A DNA stretch of 64,000 nucleotides from Shinisaurus crocodilurus (GCA_021292165.1 CM037879.1:19243525-19307524); one strand, 5' to 3'. Counted from the stretch's first letter, positions 9,680 through 20,639 are shown. The notes: generated from the letters alone by a model not told the origin. Translations and numbers: made by a program.

Positions 9680-10240
9680 AAGAATGTAAGAAGAGCCATG
9701 CTGTATCAGACCAAGATGCTATCTAGTCCAGCATTTTGTTCACACAGTGGCCAACCAGTGTGGCCAGCCAGTGAGGCGTAGTGGTGAGAGTGTTGGACTG
9801 GGACTCAGGAGATCCGGGTTCTAGTCCCCACTCGGCCATGAAACTCACTGGGTGACTTTGGGCCAGTCACTGCCTCTCAGCCTAACCTACCTCACAGGGT
9901 TGTTGTGAGGATAAAATGGAGAGGAGGAGGAGGATTATGTAAGCTGCCTTGAGTTCCTTGCAGGAAAAAAGGCGGGGTATAAATGTAATAAATAAATAAA
10001 CCAGCTGTCTGTGGGAAGCCCACAAGTAAGACATGAATGAAATAGCACCCTCCCGCTCATGTTCCCCAGGGACTGATTCTTATTCAGAGATATGCTTCCT
10101 CCGATGCTGAAGGTAGCATATAGCCACCATGACTAGTAGCCATTAATAACTTCATCTTTCATTAATTTGGCCAATCCCCTTTTAAAGCCATCCAGGTTGG
10201 TGGCCATCAACTGAAATTACAGCAAGGTGACACCACTGGG
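9680..10240 (-). mobile_element. CR1 LINE 3' end, split by a Sauria SINE
   Basis: 'aagaatgtaagaagagccatgctgtatcag', 'gtccagcattttgttcacacagtggccaacca' and, after the SINE, 'gtctgtgggaagcccacaagtaagac...cagagatatgcttcctcc' match the CR1 3' UTR seen at 17400-17650 (plus) and 40405-40760 (minus). The body is interrupted at about 9764-10001. Confidence 0.85.
9764..10001 (+). mobile_element. Sauria SINE inserted in CR1
   Basis: Complete copy: head 'agccagtgaggcgtagtgg', B-box region 'ccgggttctagtcccc', body 'gggccagtcactgcctctcag' and tail 'gccttgagttccttgcaggaaaaaaggcggggtataaatg' with (AATA)n. A short AACCAG repeat on both sides may be its target duplication. Confidence 0.93.
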
Positions 10241-10319
10241 ATGACAACAGGGTCCAAATACCTTCCCCTATCCTCTTCTGACTCTTGCATTCCTATTCCT
10301 TCTCTTCCTACTTACCTGG

Positions 10320-11028
10320 TGTGAAGGATTGAGGCCTATACAGGCTTGAGTTAGGTTGAAGCCTGTAGGCCCAAACATCTCCTGATGGGAGGGGGGCATT
10401 CGTGAGTTTCATTTTCCCCTCATGGAGTTAAAGTTTCCTTTCCCCCCAAATGGAGTTAAGGTCACCTTTCCCCCTTAATAAAGTTTCATTTCCCCAGTTT
10501 GAGGTCACAGGTTTGTAGCCTTCTAGTCCTGGTGGGAGAATATATAAAGAGGTGCGGTTGTGCTGCAAGAGTGTGGAGGAGAAGGAGCTGCAGCAGGCAC
10601 CAAGAAACAGAGACAGACAGAGAAGCAGAGGCCGAATATCACTGAAATATGCAGAACAGCCAGGGCCAGGCTGGGAAGGTATCTCTATTAAGGTTACAGG
10701 TGAAAGAGTAGCTAGGTTAGAGAGAACTGCATTATTAGTTCTTTTATTTCTATTATACCTGCTTTTTTAAAGTATACAGCCCTATTTGTGTAGTTACCTT
10801 AAGTTATTGTGAATCTACTATACTAAAATTTACTAAAGTAAACAGTTATTGCTAACATCAAGTTGTTTGGAGTGTCTTTTGCACCACGCCTAAAGCCTAA
10901 TCCCCTGTTACTGGGAAGAGAAGGTAAAAGGCAGAGAATTGGCATCCTGATACAGGAGGGGCTCTTAAAGAGGCAAAATATCTTTAAGGATCTGATCAAG
11001 GTGTCCTGGTACAGGTGGAACCTTGACA
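10320..11028 (+). mobile_element. Solo LTR of an LTR retroelement, 5-bp TSD CCTGG
   Basis: The 709-bp segment starts TGTGAAGG and ends CCTTGACA, an imperfect 8-bp terminal inverted repeat with canonical TG...CA ends. It is flanked by CCTGG at 10315-10319 and 11029-11033. A TATA box (TATATAAAG) lies at about 10543, on the plus strand, consistent with U3-R-U5 order. No internal coding region or second LTR is adjacent, so it is read as a recombination-derived solo LTR. The retroelement class (ERV or Gypsy-like) cannot be fixed from this alone. Confidence 0.8.
10540..10556 (+). promoter_or_regulatory. LTR TATA box
   Basis: 'gaatatataaagaggtg' sits about 220 bp into the LTR. Its position and orientation suit a retroelement promoter. 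Activity is not shown. Confidence 0.55.
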
Positions 11029-11033
11029 CCTGG

Positions 11034-13620
11034 CAACAGGCAGAGACCCCTCTGCAGGACTGTTCTTCCTGCTATCTTGAATGCTACAACAGGTGGGAAC
11101 TGTAATTTCTGAAGGGCACCCAATACAGTTATTTATATGGATGTCAGATACCCTGAGAGCTGCTTTCCCCAGGCCTCCTTTCTTACTCAGCAGTGTCCCA
11201 GACGTAATGAGCCACTGGGGCATGGTTTGTTACCGGTGCACCTGATGCCCATAATAGGAACTCAAGTGCCCTGGTGAAAGGACATTTCCCACTGCAACCT
11301 TTGCAGTGGCAAGAAGAGCAGTGCAGACGCTCAATTGACAACCAGAGAGCTTTTCGAGGAAATTACACCCAATTCGCAATGAAGCCGAGAGCATTACCAG
11401 CCAGACAAATGTATATTCTAATCCAAATAAATCTGAACGTTGGCGCCATCACTAATTCCTGAGAAGAAGTGAGAAAAGAATGCAGTGGAAAGTCTGTAAC
11501 TCGCCGCGTGTGCACGCAGGATGCTCCCGCGTTATTCAGCATTATAAGGGAAGTTGGTTGGCTGATACTATGGCTTGGCAGTTGACAATTAAACAAGCAG
11601 CAGTTGCATTTCAGGGCAATTGGTATTGCTCTGTGTCAGCCGTGTTGGTTGAGGGCCCAGTCACTTTTTCCATTATAAACTCCTGCAATACAGATTGAGA
11701 GAGCTTGGCACAGAGGCTTCCACTCTTGGAATGCCAACTCTCTCTCTCCTTTTCTTTTCCTTTTCTTTTTCTTTTTTAAAACCACACATTCTAATGTGCT
11801 CCAGATGTTTTTGGTTTTTAGGGATTAAACATAATTTTAACCATTTCATAGCTAGATCTTCCTCTTAAGCATGCGTGTGGATGAGTTTGTATATGAAGCT
11901 GACAACACGATCGATGGCTTTACATGGTGCTTTTAACAGGCAAAGGGTATTAACAGCTTCCCCCACAAATGACCTATGAAGTAGGTAGCTATTAGTTTCT
12001 GGTCCACAGATGGGGAAGTGAGAGCCATTGGAACTAGGAATGCTGACAAAGTTCTCCCAATCCAAGCTCGGAAACAAAATGCAGGAGCTCTTAAAGTCCA
12101 TTTCAAGCTTTACAAGCCCTGAGATTCTGCTCCAGATCAAAATTTGAGCCGGAGAAGAACCCCCAATTTCTGCTTGCTCATCTGCCACTACCCTTAACTG
12201 TTCCCCAAGGTCATCACCTACTACCTGCTAAAAACTTCTCCCATTTCCTTTCTTTAACTTGAAGCTGCAGTAGCAATTAGAGCAGCAGCAGCAGAGGCAT
12301 GCAGGGAGATAAGAGGATGGAGAGTTTCCCCTTTCCCTCCTCTCCTTAAGTGCTGAGTAAGAGAGTGACAGGGCACAGGGGACTTTGGGAGATGTAATTC
12401 TCTCAAGGTGGGGGAGGAATTATCTTCAAGCCCAAGATCTTCCTCTTTTTTTCTTTCGCAGAAGATCTCTGATAATTCCAGAGTTAATACAGTATGAGGC
12501 GGGCCTTGCATAAGTCACCCTCTCTAATTGGATTCTTTGCACAGTGGAGCAGACATGTGAATGTTCTGACCTGTGGAGATGACATTGCTCACTATGTTTT
12601 GTCTCAGTCCAATTCTTGAAGATGTTCCTGGTGTTGGAGCATTGACCAGATTAGATCATTGGGCACACCTTGCCAGAATCCGCCCAGGTAGTCAAGTCGT
12701 AGGGCTCAGGTGGAATGTTACAGTGGCCTTGCGTCTTCAGAGTGGCCAACCCAATGGCTTTTTTCCTCATGGCACAGCAACGGGGGAGAAGCTAATGTGG
12801 GGTGGAGATGTGTTAATGGGAGCTGAATCCTCCCCCTTGCCATTGCTTTCCCATTGAAAATGGCCTCCAAGCCATTTTCCTTCCAGTAAATATATGTCTG
12901 GGAACCTGGTGCTAGGAAAAGTAGGTTTTCAATGGAGAACTGGCAGGTGGAAGAAGGCTTAGGCATGTATGCAGATGTATGCACACACAGCTTCTCTGCT
13001 AAGAGTCACTCCCTCCCTGTGCTTTTTTCCAGTGAAGAAAAGGGCCAATGAGCTTTTATTACATGCTTAGTAAGACCCATAGTGACTTCAACATGCACAC
13101 TCAAAATGGTGCATGAAAAATCAGCTCTTGATATTACGGGCTCTTTATTACCTTCCCCCCCTCCTTTTTTTTTTTTAGTGTTAGGGAAAGGATGTCCAGC
13201 ATTCCAGGCCAAGGACAGTTTCCATAATGGCAAAGACGTTACCAGTGATGTGGGGCAGAAAATTTTCCAGTGCTTTATTTTTCTGCAGAAAATTTCCCGT
13301 TTCATAAGTTTGTTAGTTACAATGAATGTATGCCAGTTGCAAATACAATATTAGGCAAGCTTGGCCGTTTCAAAGTTGTAATTAAAATATGAGAGAATTT
13401 TGTTAAGCAATATAGAAGCATTACTAATGAAATTCATGAATGCAATAAATGTCACTAAAATGCATATATCTGTCCTAGTGTGAAATGGAACTAATAAGTA
13501 GTGACCATGAAACTGAAGATGCCCCAACAACCTCAGTGGAAGAGATTTGAACTCTGTTGAAGTAGACGAGTGGTTGCTGGCATATCATGCGCAGTTCTTT
13601 CGGTTGCTAAAATTAACTAG
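11034..13620. other. Low-repeat stretch; no gene recognised
   Basis: This is the longest early stretch without a clear recent transposon. 11290-11700 lacks repeat words, has balanced composition and dense short AT-rich motifs (AATTA, TAATCC, CATTATAA), making it a plausible conserved non-coding element. A weak MIR-like stretch may lie near 11930-12015 ('acagatggggaagtga'). No splice-bounded coding frame was recognised. Confidence 0.4.
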
Positions 13621-13622
13621 TG

Positions 13623-13755
13623 CAGCCTTCCCCAACGCGGTGCACTCCAGATGTGTTGGACTACAACTTCCAGCATCCCCAGCAGCCGTGGTGATGGAAG
13701 GATGTTGGGAATTGTAATCCAGAAATCTGAAGGGCTCCAGGTTGGGGAAGGCAAT
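13623..13755. mobile_element. Hairpin MITE (TIR CAGCCTTCCCCAAC)
   Basis: The left end CAGCCTTCCCCAAC pairs with the right end GTTGGGGAAGGC, and the interior 'ttggactacaacttccagcatcccc' pairs with 'gttgggaattgtaatcca'. It abuts the CR1 that begins near 13757. A related copy is at 55649-55780. Confidence 0.75.
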
Positions 13756-13756
13756 G

Positions 13757-14373
13757 CGATGTGGCTGCAAAGAAGGCAAATGCTATTTTGGGCTGCATTA
13801 ATAGAAGTATAGCTTCCAAATCACGGGAAGTGATAATTCCCCTTTACTCGGCACTGGTTAGGCCTCATCTTGAGTACTGCGTCCAGTTCTGGGCACCTCA
13901 TTTTAAGAAGGACATAGACAAACTGGAGAGGGTTCAGAGGAGGGCAACAAGGATGATAAAGGGACTGGAAACAAGGCCCTATGAGGAGAGACTGAAAGAA
14001 CTGGGCATGTTTAGCCTTCAGAAGAGGAGACTGAGGGGAGATATGATCGCACTCTTCCAGTACTTGAAGGGATGTCACACGGAGGAGGGCCAGGATCTCT
14101 TCTCGATCATCCCAGTTTGCAGGACACGGAATAATGGGCTAAAGTTACAGGAACCCAGATTCCACCTAAACATCAGGAAAAATTTCCTGACTGTCAGAGC
14201 AATAAGACAATGGAACCAACTACCTAGGGAGGTGGTGGGCTCTCCCACTCTGGAGGCATTCAAGGTGCAGCTGGACAGACATCTGTCAGGGATGCTTTGA
14301 CCTGGATTCCTGCATTGAGGGGGGGGGTGGCCTGGTAGGCCTCTTCCAACTCTACTTTTCTATGATTCTAGTG
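13757..14373 (+). mobile_element. CR1 LINE 3' end with open C-terminal frame
   Basis: A 5'-truncated CR1. The frame 13761-14300 (179 codons) encodes the CR1 ORF2 C-terminal region: [62 protein letters not shown] and WNQLPREVV. It is followed by the short 3' UTR and the CR1-type terminal repeat 'ctatgattcta'. The intact frame suggests a fairly recent copy. A hAT element follows immediately at 14374. Confidence 0.93.
13761..14300 (+). pseudogene. CR1 ORF2 C-terminal fragment
   Basis: It encodes the thumb and C-terminal domain downstream of the RT palm. No YADD motif is present because the copy is truncated upstream. The annotated methionine is internal and not the native start. It is not expected to encode a functional enzyme alone. 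Confidence 0.85.
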
Positions 14374-15296
14374 CAGTGATGGCAAACCTATGGCACGAGT
14401 GCCACAGCTGGCACACAGGGACCTCTCTGTGGGCACTCGAGCCATTGGTCACCAGATCGCAAAAAGACTGTCCCCTTCTGCAAAACATGAATGATTTTGT
14501 TCTTTCTCACAGTGTGGAACAGAATGATTTTATTCTAGAATTCCTGTTACAGAATTCTTTTCTACATTGTTATCACATTTAAAAGATTTTGAAGAATGAT
14601 GCACAGAGCATGGCTTGGATGTAAAGCCCTAACAGTTGACCTGAGTGCTGCATGTGTTGTCTCAAACTAACAGAGTATGAGCCAAGGTTTGACAAATAAT
14701 CAGCATGCATGCAATAGCAAAAATCACATTAATTGTGCAAAAGCATGCCCAATGCAAACTTTTACCTAATGCAGTGTTTGCAGTCCAAGACACAAAGTGT
14801 TTAAAATGTGTTAAGCACGTTTAGTTTTCTTGTTTATCTTGCTCATCCTAGTACAGGTTGACTTTTACTTTTACTAATCCGATACCTGTAGAAGCAGGGA
14901 AAGGACCCGAAGTAAAGCTTGCCCCATACAATTTCAGTCTGGCATATAGTCATATTACAAGTTGAGAATCCCTTATCCAAAAATACATGTGCCCAATTAT
15001 TTAAAAAGTTTGTATAAATTCCCTTCAGGCTATGTGTACAATGTAGTACTATAATAATTTTTTGAGTTGATTTTTTTTTCAACAAAAAATTGTTTGTATC
15101 ATTGAAAGCTCTGTTATTGTGTTTTTCTTTAAAGACAAAAGATGTTAATTATTAGTTCGGACAACTGTATGAGTTGTTTTTCTAAAACTAAAACCTCGGT
15201 ATTTAGGTTTAATTGCAGTGTTGGCACTTTGAAATAAATAAGTTGGTTTTGTGTTGCAGTTTGGGCACTCGGGCTCAAAAAGGTTCGCCATCACTG
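14374..15296. mobile_element. 923-bp non-autonomous hAT element, perfect TSD TTCTAGTG
   Basis: The left end is CAGTGATGGCAAACCTATGG and the right end, read inward, is CAGTGATGGCGAACCTTTTT: 14 of the first 15 bases match as an inverted repeat. TTCTAGTG is duplicated perfectly at 14366-14373 and 15297-15304. The interior is AT-rich with no transposase frame. The 'ggcacgagtgccacagctggcac' and 'gggcactcgggctc' subterminal words resemble the OposCharlie/OC1 group of vertebrate hATs as I recall it. It is inserted exactly at the 3' terminal repeat of the CR1. Confidence 0.92.
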
Positions 15297-15560
15297 TTCT
15301 AGTGTGTCAGCAGCACTCAGCAGTTTTCAGCACCTTTGTTTCTTTCTTGCATTTAAACAATGTAAGGGAAGTACATGCTTTTGTCTGTAAATTTTTACAA
15401 GTATTCCAATAAAAATGTCTACATAATATAACATTTAAATCACATAAAGTGTGCTTTAATTTCCCCCCTCGAATATTTCATGTCAAATACCTGAGGTATT
15501 GTATATTGGGACAAAAAAATTAACAGGGGGTACTTCTTTTTTTTTTTTTTAACACATTAT

Positions 15561-16020
15561 TTATTTATTTATTTATTACATTTCTATACCACCCAATTGC
15601 CGAAGCTCTCTGGGCGGTTCACGACAATTAAAACCACAAAATGCAACATAAAATACAGGATAAAAATTTTAAAAAAATTAAAACTATAGTATAAAGTAGG
15701 AGTAAAAGCCAAAATAAAACCTAGCAGCAGCACAGAGATTTAAAATAGAGTAAAATATTTAAAACATCAGAAACTAAAAGACTAAAATTCCTGGGAAAAT
15801 AAGAAGGTCTTCACCTGGCACCTGAAAGAGCACAATGTAGGTGCCAGGCGAGCCTCTTTGGGAAGTTTATTCCAGTTCCACAACTGGGGGGCCACAGCAG
15901 AAAAGGCCCTCCTCCTAGTAGCCACCCACCTCACTTCCTTTGGCAGGGGCTCCTTGAAGAGGACCGCTGAGGATGATCTTCGGGTCCGGGCAGCTATATA
16001 TCTACTCAGAATCTACTTCG
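15561..16020 (-). mobile_element. LINE-like repeat, 3' part on minus strand
   Basis: On the minus strand it ends in CCGCCCAGAGAGCTTCGGC followed by (AAAT)n. Upstream lies 'agaaggccttttctgctgtggcccccc'-type sequence (minus of 15880-15915), the RAFSV.AP-like coding remnant, and 'aagatcatcctcagcggtcc'. It is degenerate, with no usable ORF. The family is probably L2/CR1-clade. Confidence 0.6.
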
Positions 16021-16097
16021 ATATGGAGCGGTATACAAATACTGTAAATAAATATGGGAGGAGACAATCCTTCAGGTAACCTTGTTGTTTATTTTAC

Positions 16098-16351
16098 AGT
16101 AATACCTTGGATTGCAAGTAACTTGGTTTGAGAGCGTTTTGCAAGACAAGCAAATTTTTAAATATTTATTTAATTTTTTTTTACTTGATATACAAGCGAC
16201 GTCTTGTAATACAAGTACTGTAGTACGGCTTAAATTAAAAATCTTTGTACAAATTTTTTTGGGGAATTTTGTTTTGATATAAGAGTGTTTTGGATTACAA
16301 GCACGTTTCCGGAATGAATTATGCTCTCAATCCAAGGCATGACTGTACTTG
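16098..16351. mobile_element. Tigger/mariner-like MITE (copy 1), TA target
   Basis: The left end is (TA)CAGTAATACCTTGGATTGC and the right end 'aatccaaggcatgactg(TA)'. It contains 'gagagcgttttgcaagacaa' and 'gagtgttttggattacaagc'. The second copy at 53600-53850 is in the reverse orientation with a better preserved right terminus. The flanking TA dinucleotides fit Tc1/mariner-type integration. Confidence 0.75.
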
Positions 16352-16561
16352 TATTTAGTAAGCATGCTAAATTAAATTACCCTCTAATGATTTTTTGATG
16401 CAAACTGAACATTTTCCAATGCAAACGACTCTATGCACATAAGCCTAATCCTGTGAAATGGCCCAGTGTCTCCCTTGGGTGCTAGCCAGTGTTTTGAGAG
16501 GCTTAAGCCCAAACTAAATATGAGAATAGCAAACTTGTCCCTTTAAATCGGAGTCTGCCTC

Positions 16562-16632
16562 GGTCACATATAAGTGGAGGCTTGGGAGAGGAAGTCCAGT
16601 TGTATGAGCAAGAGGAGCATACAGGTAAGAGG
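16562..16632 (+). promoter_or_regulatory. Possible TATA box followed by splice-donor-like site
   Basis: 'cacatataagtggagg' is followed about 55 bases later by a strong donor-like 'acag/gtaagagg'. This could be a cryptic promoter plus short leader exon, a remnant of an LTR, or chance. Nothing downstream identifies a transcript. Confidence 0.2.
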
Positions 16633-16814
16633 TAGTACACCTTCCCCCAACCATGACTTAATTTCCGGTAGTCTGCCCCCCCCCCCGGCCCCCAGCGCCA
16701 CTTTCCCCCTCAGCCCGGCTCACTTGTGTTATTAGAGTCTGGTCTGGATGAAAGTACATGTTTTGCGGGGAGAGGTCCTGGGGAGATAAGCCACGGTCAG
16801 GGAAGGGTCTAAGG

Positions 16815-16901
16815 CAGTGTTCTCCAATCTTGGCGCTGGCTGGGGCATGCTGGGAGTTGTAGGCCAAAAAACATCTGGGGACCCAAGATTGGAGAACACT
16901 G
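16815..16901. mobile_element. CAGTGTTCTCCAA hairpin MITE, perfect TSD GTCTAAGG
   Basis: The 87-bp copy has TIRs CAGTGTTCTCCAATCTTGG / CCAAGATTGGAGAACACTG and GTCTAAGG duplicated at 16807-16814 and 16902-16909. It is a hAT-type hairpin. Sisters are at 41762-41868, 43486-43556 and 45381-45515. Confidence 0.9.
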
Positions 16902-17057
16902 GTCTAAGGCATTCATCTGGTGCACCACTTTTGCTCTTCAAGTTGAACCCCCCAAAACATGCATTTCAAGAGATGGGTTTACTGCCGTCCTGGCTAGTTT
17001 GGGTCTGAAACCCATTAGTGAGAGGACGTTTCTTGCATATGGGACTGACTGGTAGTG

Positions 17058-17652
17058 TAAGGTGCAGAAAAGGGCAACTAAAATGATCAAGGGGCCGGAG
17101 CAACTCCACTATGAGGAAAGTTTACAACAGTTGGGATTGTTTAACTTAGAAAAAAGATGAATGAGGGGAGACATGATAGAGGTGTACAGAATTATGCATG
17201 GTGTGGAGAAACTGGAGAGGGAGATGTTTTTCTCTGTCTCTCATAATACTAGAACCCAGGTTCATCCCATGAGGCTGATTGGTGGGAGATTCGGGGCAGA
17301 TAAAAGGAAGCACTTCTTTACACAGCGCAGAGTTAAACTATAGAATTCACTTCCACAAGTTGTAGTGATGGCCACCAATTTCGAGGGCTTTAAAAGCAGA
17401 TTGGACAAATTCATGGAGGAGAAGGCTATCAATGGCTACTATTCCTGATGGCTATATGCTTCCTCCAGTATCAGAGGCAATATGCCTCTGTACACCAGTT
17501 GCTGGGGAACATGGGCGGGAGGTGCTGTTGCACTCGTGTCCTGCATGTTGGCCTCCCGTGGGCAGCTGGTTGGCCACTGTGTGAACAGAATGCTGGACTA
17601 GATGGACCCTTGGTCTGATGCAGCAGCACGGCTCTTCTTAAGTTCTTATGCG
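17058..17652 (+). mobile_element. CR1 LINE 3' end (second subfamily), decayed ORF
   Basis: 'gcagaaaagggcaactaaaatgatcaagg', 'gaggggagacatgatagagg', 'gaagcacttctttacacagcgcagag' and 'gctggactagatggacccttggtctgat' are hallmarks of CR1 C-terminal coding and 3' UTR sequence, ending 'aagttcttatg'. Stops interrupt the coding part (for example near 17157 and 17342). It is a different subfamily from 13757-14373. Confidence 0.88.
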
Positions 17653-18300
17653 TTGGCCTCTTTTGTTGTTGTTGATTTTAAAAGTGTAAAACCTCCCAAC
17701 TGCAGATCTTCCCTCAATCAGCAGCTGATGGTCTGATAGCAAGAGAGGCAGCCTGAGCAAATTTGTAGCCAAACCTAAAACCTATTCTTGCACTGTGGTT
17801 TCAGAAATACATACCAGGGGACAAGTTAGTGGGTGAAAATTATTGCCAGCATTAGTTGCAGTAGTTTAGGTATAGGCTTGCCAATTTATGTAGCCAACCA
17901 GGGAGTGCTCACTCTTACTGAAGGAAGCAATAAAGGCAGCAAATACTGTGTTTGCGCATAATGATAAACCATAGTTTAGCTCTATGCGCATGAACAGAAA
18001 GGAGCCTACATGAAGCACCCAGCTTGCGCATGCATTCGGCTTGGATACACATAGGCTTTCTCTTGCAGACATCCAGCACTGATGCATGGATGTCAGCTCA
18101 TTTGCTGGCTTGGTTCAGGAACTGAATCTTGTTGCAGTCGCAGTCTGTTCTGCTGGCGCAACAGAACTAACAGAGGTGCAGAAGCAGCATGGGATTCTGC
18201 CCACTGAAGAAATGTATCTTGCAATTCATTGTCTTGATTTTATCTCTAAATATTTTTCATGAATATACCTCCCATTCTCTACTACCCTGACCTATCGGCC
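17653..18300. other. No gene recognised
   Basis: Contains 'aataaaccatagtttagctctatgcgcatgaacag' near 17960, possibly part of an old hairpin repeat. Otherwise featureless. Confidence 0.35.
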
Positions 18301-18319
18301 TCTAGCTAAATCTGCCAAC

Positions 18320-18425
18320 TTGAGGTTAATATTTCATGCATCTTATGAAGTGGACAGTGTCCATGAAAGCTTATGCCATAATAATTTTGTTAGTGTTTTG
18401 GATGCTACAAGTTTCCTCGTTGCAT
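18320..18425 (+). repeat. Amniote interspersed repeat with 'gaaagcttatgcc' core
   Basis: 'gcatcttatgaagtggacagtgtccatgaaagcttatgccataataa.tttgttagt' is a repeat common in amniote genomes. Fragments of the same repeat appear at 49620-49660, 50938-50975 and 51742-51782. Confidence 0.6.
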
Positions 18426-18582
18426 TGACAAAGAAGACGTTTATAGCTTGTGAGAACATGGTAGCATTGGAGTCTGGTGTGTGCTAAACACCTCCAAGCA
18501 ATCTACTTCCTCAAAGTTCTCACTGCATGGTAAGTGCAAAAGTGACTACACTTTGTACCCCGGCTGAATGAGGTGAAGAGGG

Positions 18583-18870
18583 CCTTTACAGTGGTGGCAT
18601 CCTCTTCTGTGTTCTTTTCGGCACCAGGTGAAGACCTTTTTATTTTCCCAGGCTTTTTTAGACCTATTGTTTTAAAGATTGCATTAGTGCATTGTTAGAT
18701 CTTTGCACTGCTTCTGGCTTTTATCCTGCTGTTTACTTTGGTCTTCTATTTTAAACTTCAGGTTTTTATATTACATTTTACTGTGTTGTTGTATTTTATG
18801 GTTTTAAGTTTTCTTTTGTGAACCACCCGGAGAACGTCAGCTATTGGGCAGTATACAAATGTAATAAATA
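18583..18870 (+). mobile_element. L2/CR1-clade LINE, degenerate 3' end
   Basis: 'gaagagggcctttacagtggtgg', 'ttcggcaccaggtgaagacc', a T-rich UTR and the tail 'gtgaaccacccggagaacgtcagctattgggcagtatac' with (ATAAA)n match the tail family at 1-335. Confidence 0.7.
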
Positions 18871-18999
18871 GATAAAGCAGGAGGAACTCCACCCCCATTT
18901 GAATCTACAACCTTTAAGAATTGAGTCAGCTGCTCTGGCCACTTGACCTCCTCCCCTCTGTAGTAACACTGTGCTTGTGCCAATCCAATTTAGCAGTAA

Positions 19000-19068
19000 G
19001 AAGAAGGAGAAGGAGAAAGAAAAGAAGAGGAGGAGGAGGAGGAGGAGGAGGCGACAACGACGACGATC
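19000..19068. repeat. Purine-rich (AAG)/(GGA)n then (CGA)n simple repeat
   Basis: 'gaggaggaggaggaggagg' is followed by 'cgacaacgacgacg'. Translated frames here are low-complexity only. Confidence 0.95.
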
Positions 19069-19069
19069 C

Positions 19070-20410
19070 TGACATATTCTGTAAATGCTGGTGTGCTTTA
19101 TCTTTTTAACAGGCCTTCAATAAAGGATACAAACATTGCACACTATGTGATAAATAATATCCACTTTTATTACATTTGGCCAAACACTGTATTGTTTCAT
19201 TACACTCGCTCTTGTTGCACTGGGCGAGATGCTGGCTTTCAGGAGAACATTGCACCATAAAACATACCGTGTCAAGATTGAACTGTTGCATACTAATATG
19301 TAGAAATGGGCCCCTGCAGCAGAAAATAATGTTGCTGCTCTTCGCAGGGCCGAAGTTACATCCTCTGTTCGACTGCGTGTTCGGGTTCCTCTGAGATGAC
19401 CGCCAGTCATTAAGGCTTTATAGATTTGGAGGTCTGCATCGAAGTTACATTAGTCAGCAGTACCGCTGAGAGTAATGCAGCCTAGAAGTGAATGCCGGCT
19501 CATCTCAACAGATATAAACACCTTTGCGCCTCCAGCACCATTCTGGCTGCCAGGGATGGGTTCCTTCTGCTGCTCCACTAAGGCATCCAAGCCTCTGCAA
19601 AGAAGGACACGCCGAATCCAGAAGTGTAGGGGCCAGTGGCAATCCTCCCAGCTCCCCTTCCACCACATTCTAGGCTCGGTATAATGTTCTCTTAATGGCG
19701 TTTTCGAAGCATGACAGACTTTGTCAGAAGATTATTAGGGCGGCGGTGTCACATCACCGGGCACCTTCCAAGGCCCGCATCTGGGTGGGGCGGGGGGGCG
19801 ACCGCCAATCTCTGGAACCTCCTGGCACTGCTGCTGCTGCTGCTCACTGCTATTGCCTGTTCACCTGCAAGCAGTGGGAGGAGCAAGGAGGAGGAGATGG
19901 TGCAGGTTGGGCCGAGAGGGGAATCCTGTGCAGGTGTTCACCTGCAACACAAGTAGGCCTAATCTGTGGAGGGGACGTGAACACTCATGCAAACCCTGCC
20001 CCCCCCCAATGCCCCCACATATCCAGCTGCCTTGGAGATATTTGCATGTTCATCATAAAGATCTGAAAGGGGTTTTACAGCGGAAATGTACAGCGGAGCA
20101 CATTCACAATGCTGCCTGTGGTTGGAAGCCTTGCCTATGACTGGAGAGGCAAGTCGATGGGCAGGTGGAGGAGGCCAATCAGTGAGGAGGGAGCCATTGA
20201 TATCATCTTGCCTAAGGCCCCCTTAAACCTGGAATTGGCACTGCCCCAGCGGGAAGATCAGTGCAAGGAAGACGGCTTGACCTCTGCTGCAGGCCTTCCC
20301 CCTGCACTGTGGAACTGCAGGGGCGTGCGGGCTATGTTCCAGGCTGCATTCTGAGATCACATGAGACTCAGCAGACCCAGACAGCATCCTGAGCGGACTA
20401 CAGCATTACA
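19070..20410. other. Low-repeat sequence; no gene recognised
   Basis: 19130-19445 is AT-balanced, lacks repeat words and could be conserved non-coding DNA. 19700-20350 is G/C-rich with (CTG)n at 19828-19845 and several overlapping open frames on the plus strand, none with a recognised motif. Confidence 0.35.
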
Positions 20411-20414
20411 ACTA

Positions 20415-20512
20415 AATGGCTGCAACACATCTTTGCCAGCCACTGGCCGTGCCAGTTGGGGCTGATGGGAGTTGGCGTAAAACATCTGGAAGGTCACGGG
20501 TTCCTCACCACT
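20415..20512. mobile_element. Degenerate hairpin MITE of the 'catctggaaggtcacgggtt' family
   Basis: 'aacacatctttgccagccactggc...ctgatgggagttggcgtaaaacatctggaaggtcacgggttcc' resembles the hairpin at 58604-58730 in a decayed state. Confidence 0.45.
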
Positions 20513-20516
20513 GTGT

Positions 20517-20548
<32 letters not shown>

Positions 20549-20549
20549 A
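20513..20549. repeat. (TG)n microsatellite
   Basis: Alternating TG over about 35 bases with one interruption. Confidence 0.95.
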
Positions 20550-20559
20550 GTGCTCTATA

Positions 20560-20632
20560 ATCATTGCCTTGGGTCCCAGAGCCGCCTTGGGTCCCAGTGT
20601 TGGGAGAAAGGCGGGATACAAATAAATATAAT
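20560..20632 (+). mobile_element. LINE/SINE tail of the 'gccgccttgggtccc' type
   Basis: 'gccgccttgggtcccagtgttgggagaaaggcgggatacaaataaa' resembles the RTE/BovB-type 3' tail shared by Sauria SINEs. No head or coding part is seen. Confidence 0.55.
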
Positions 20633-20639
20633 AACATTT

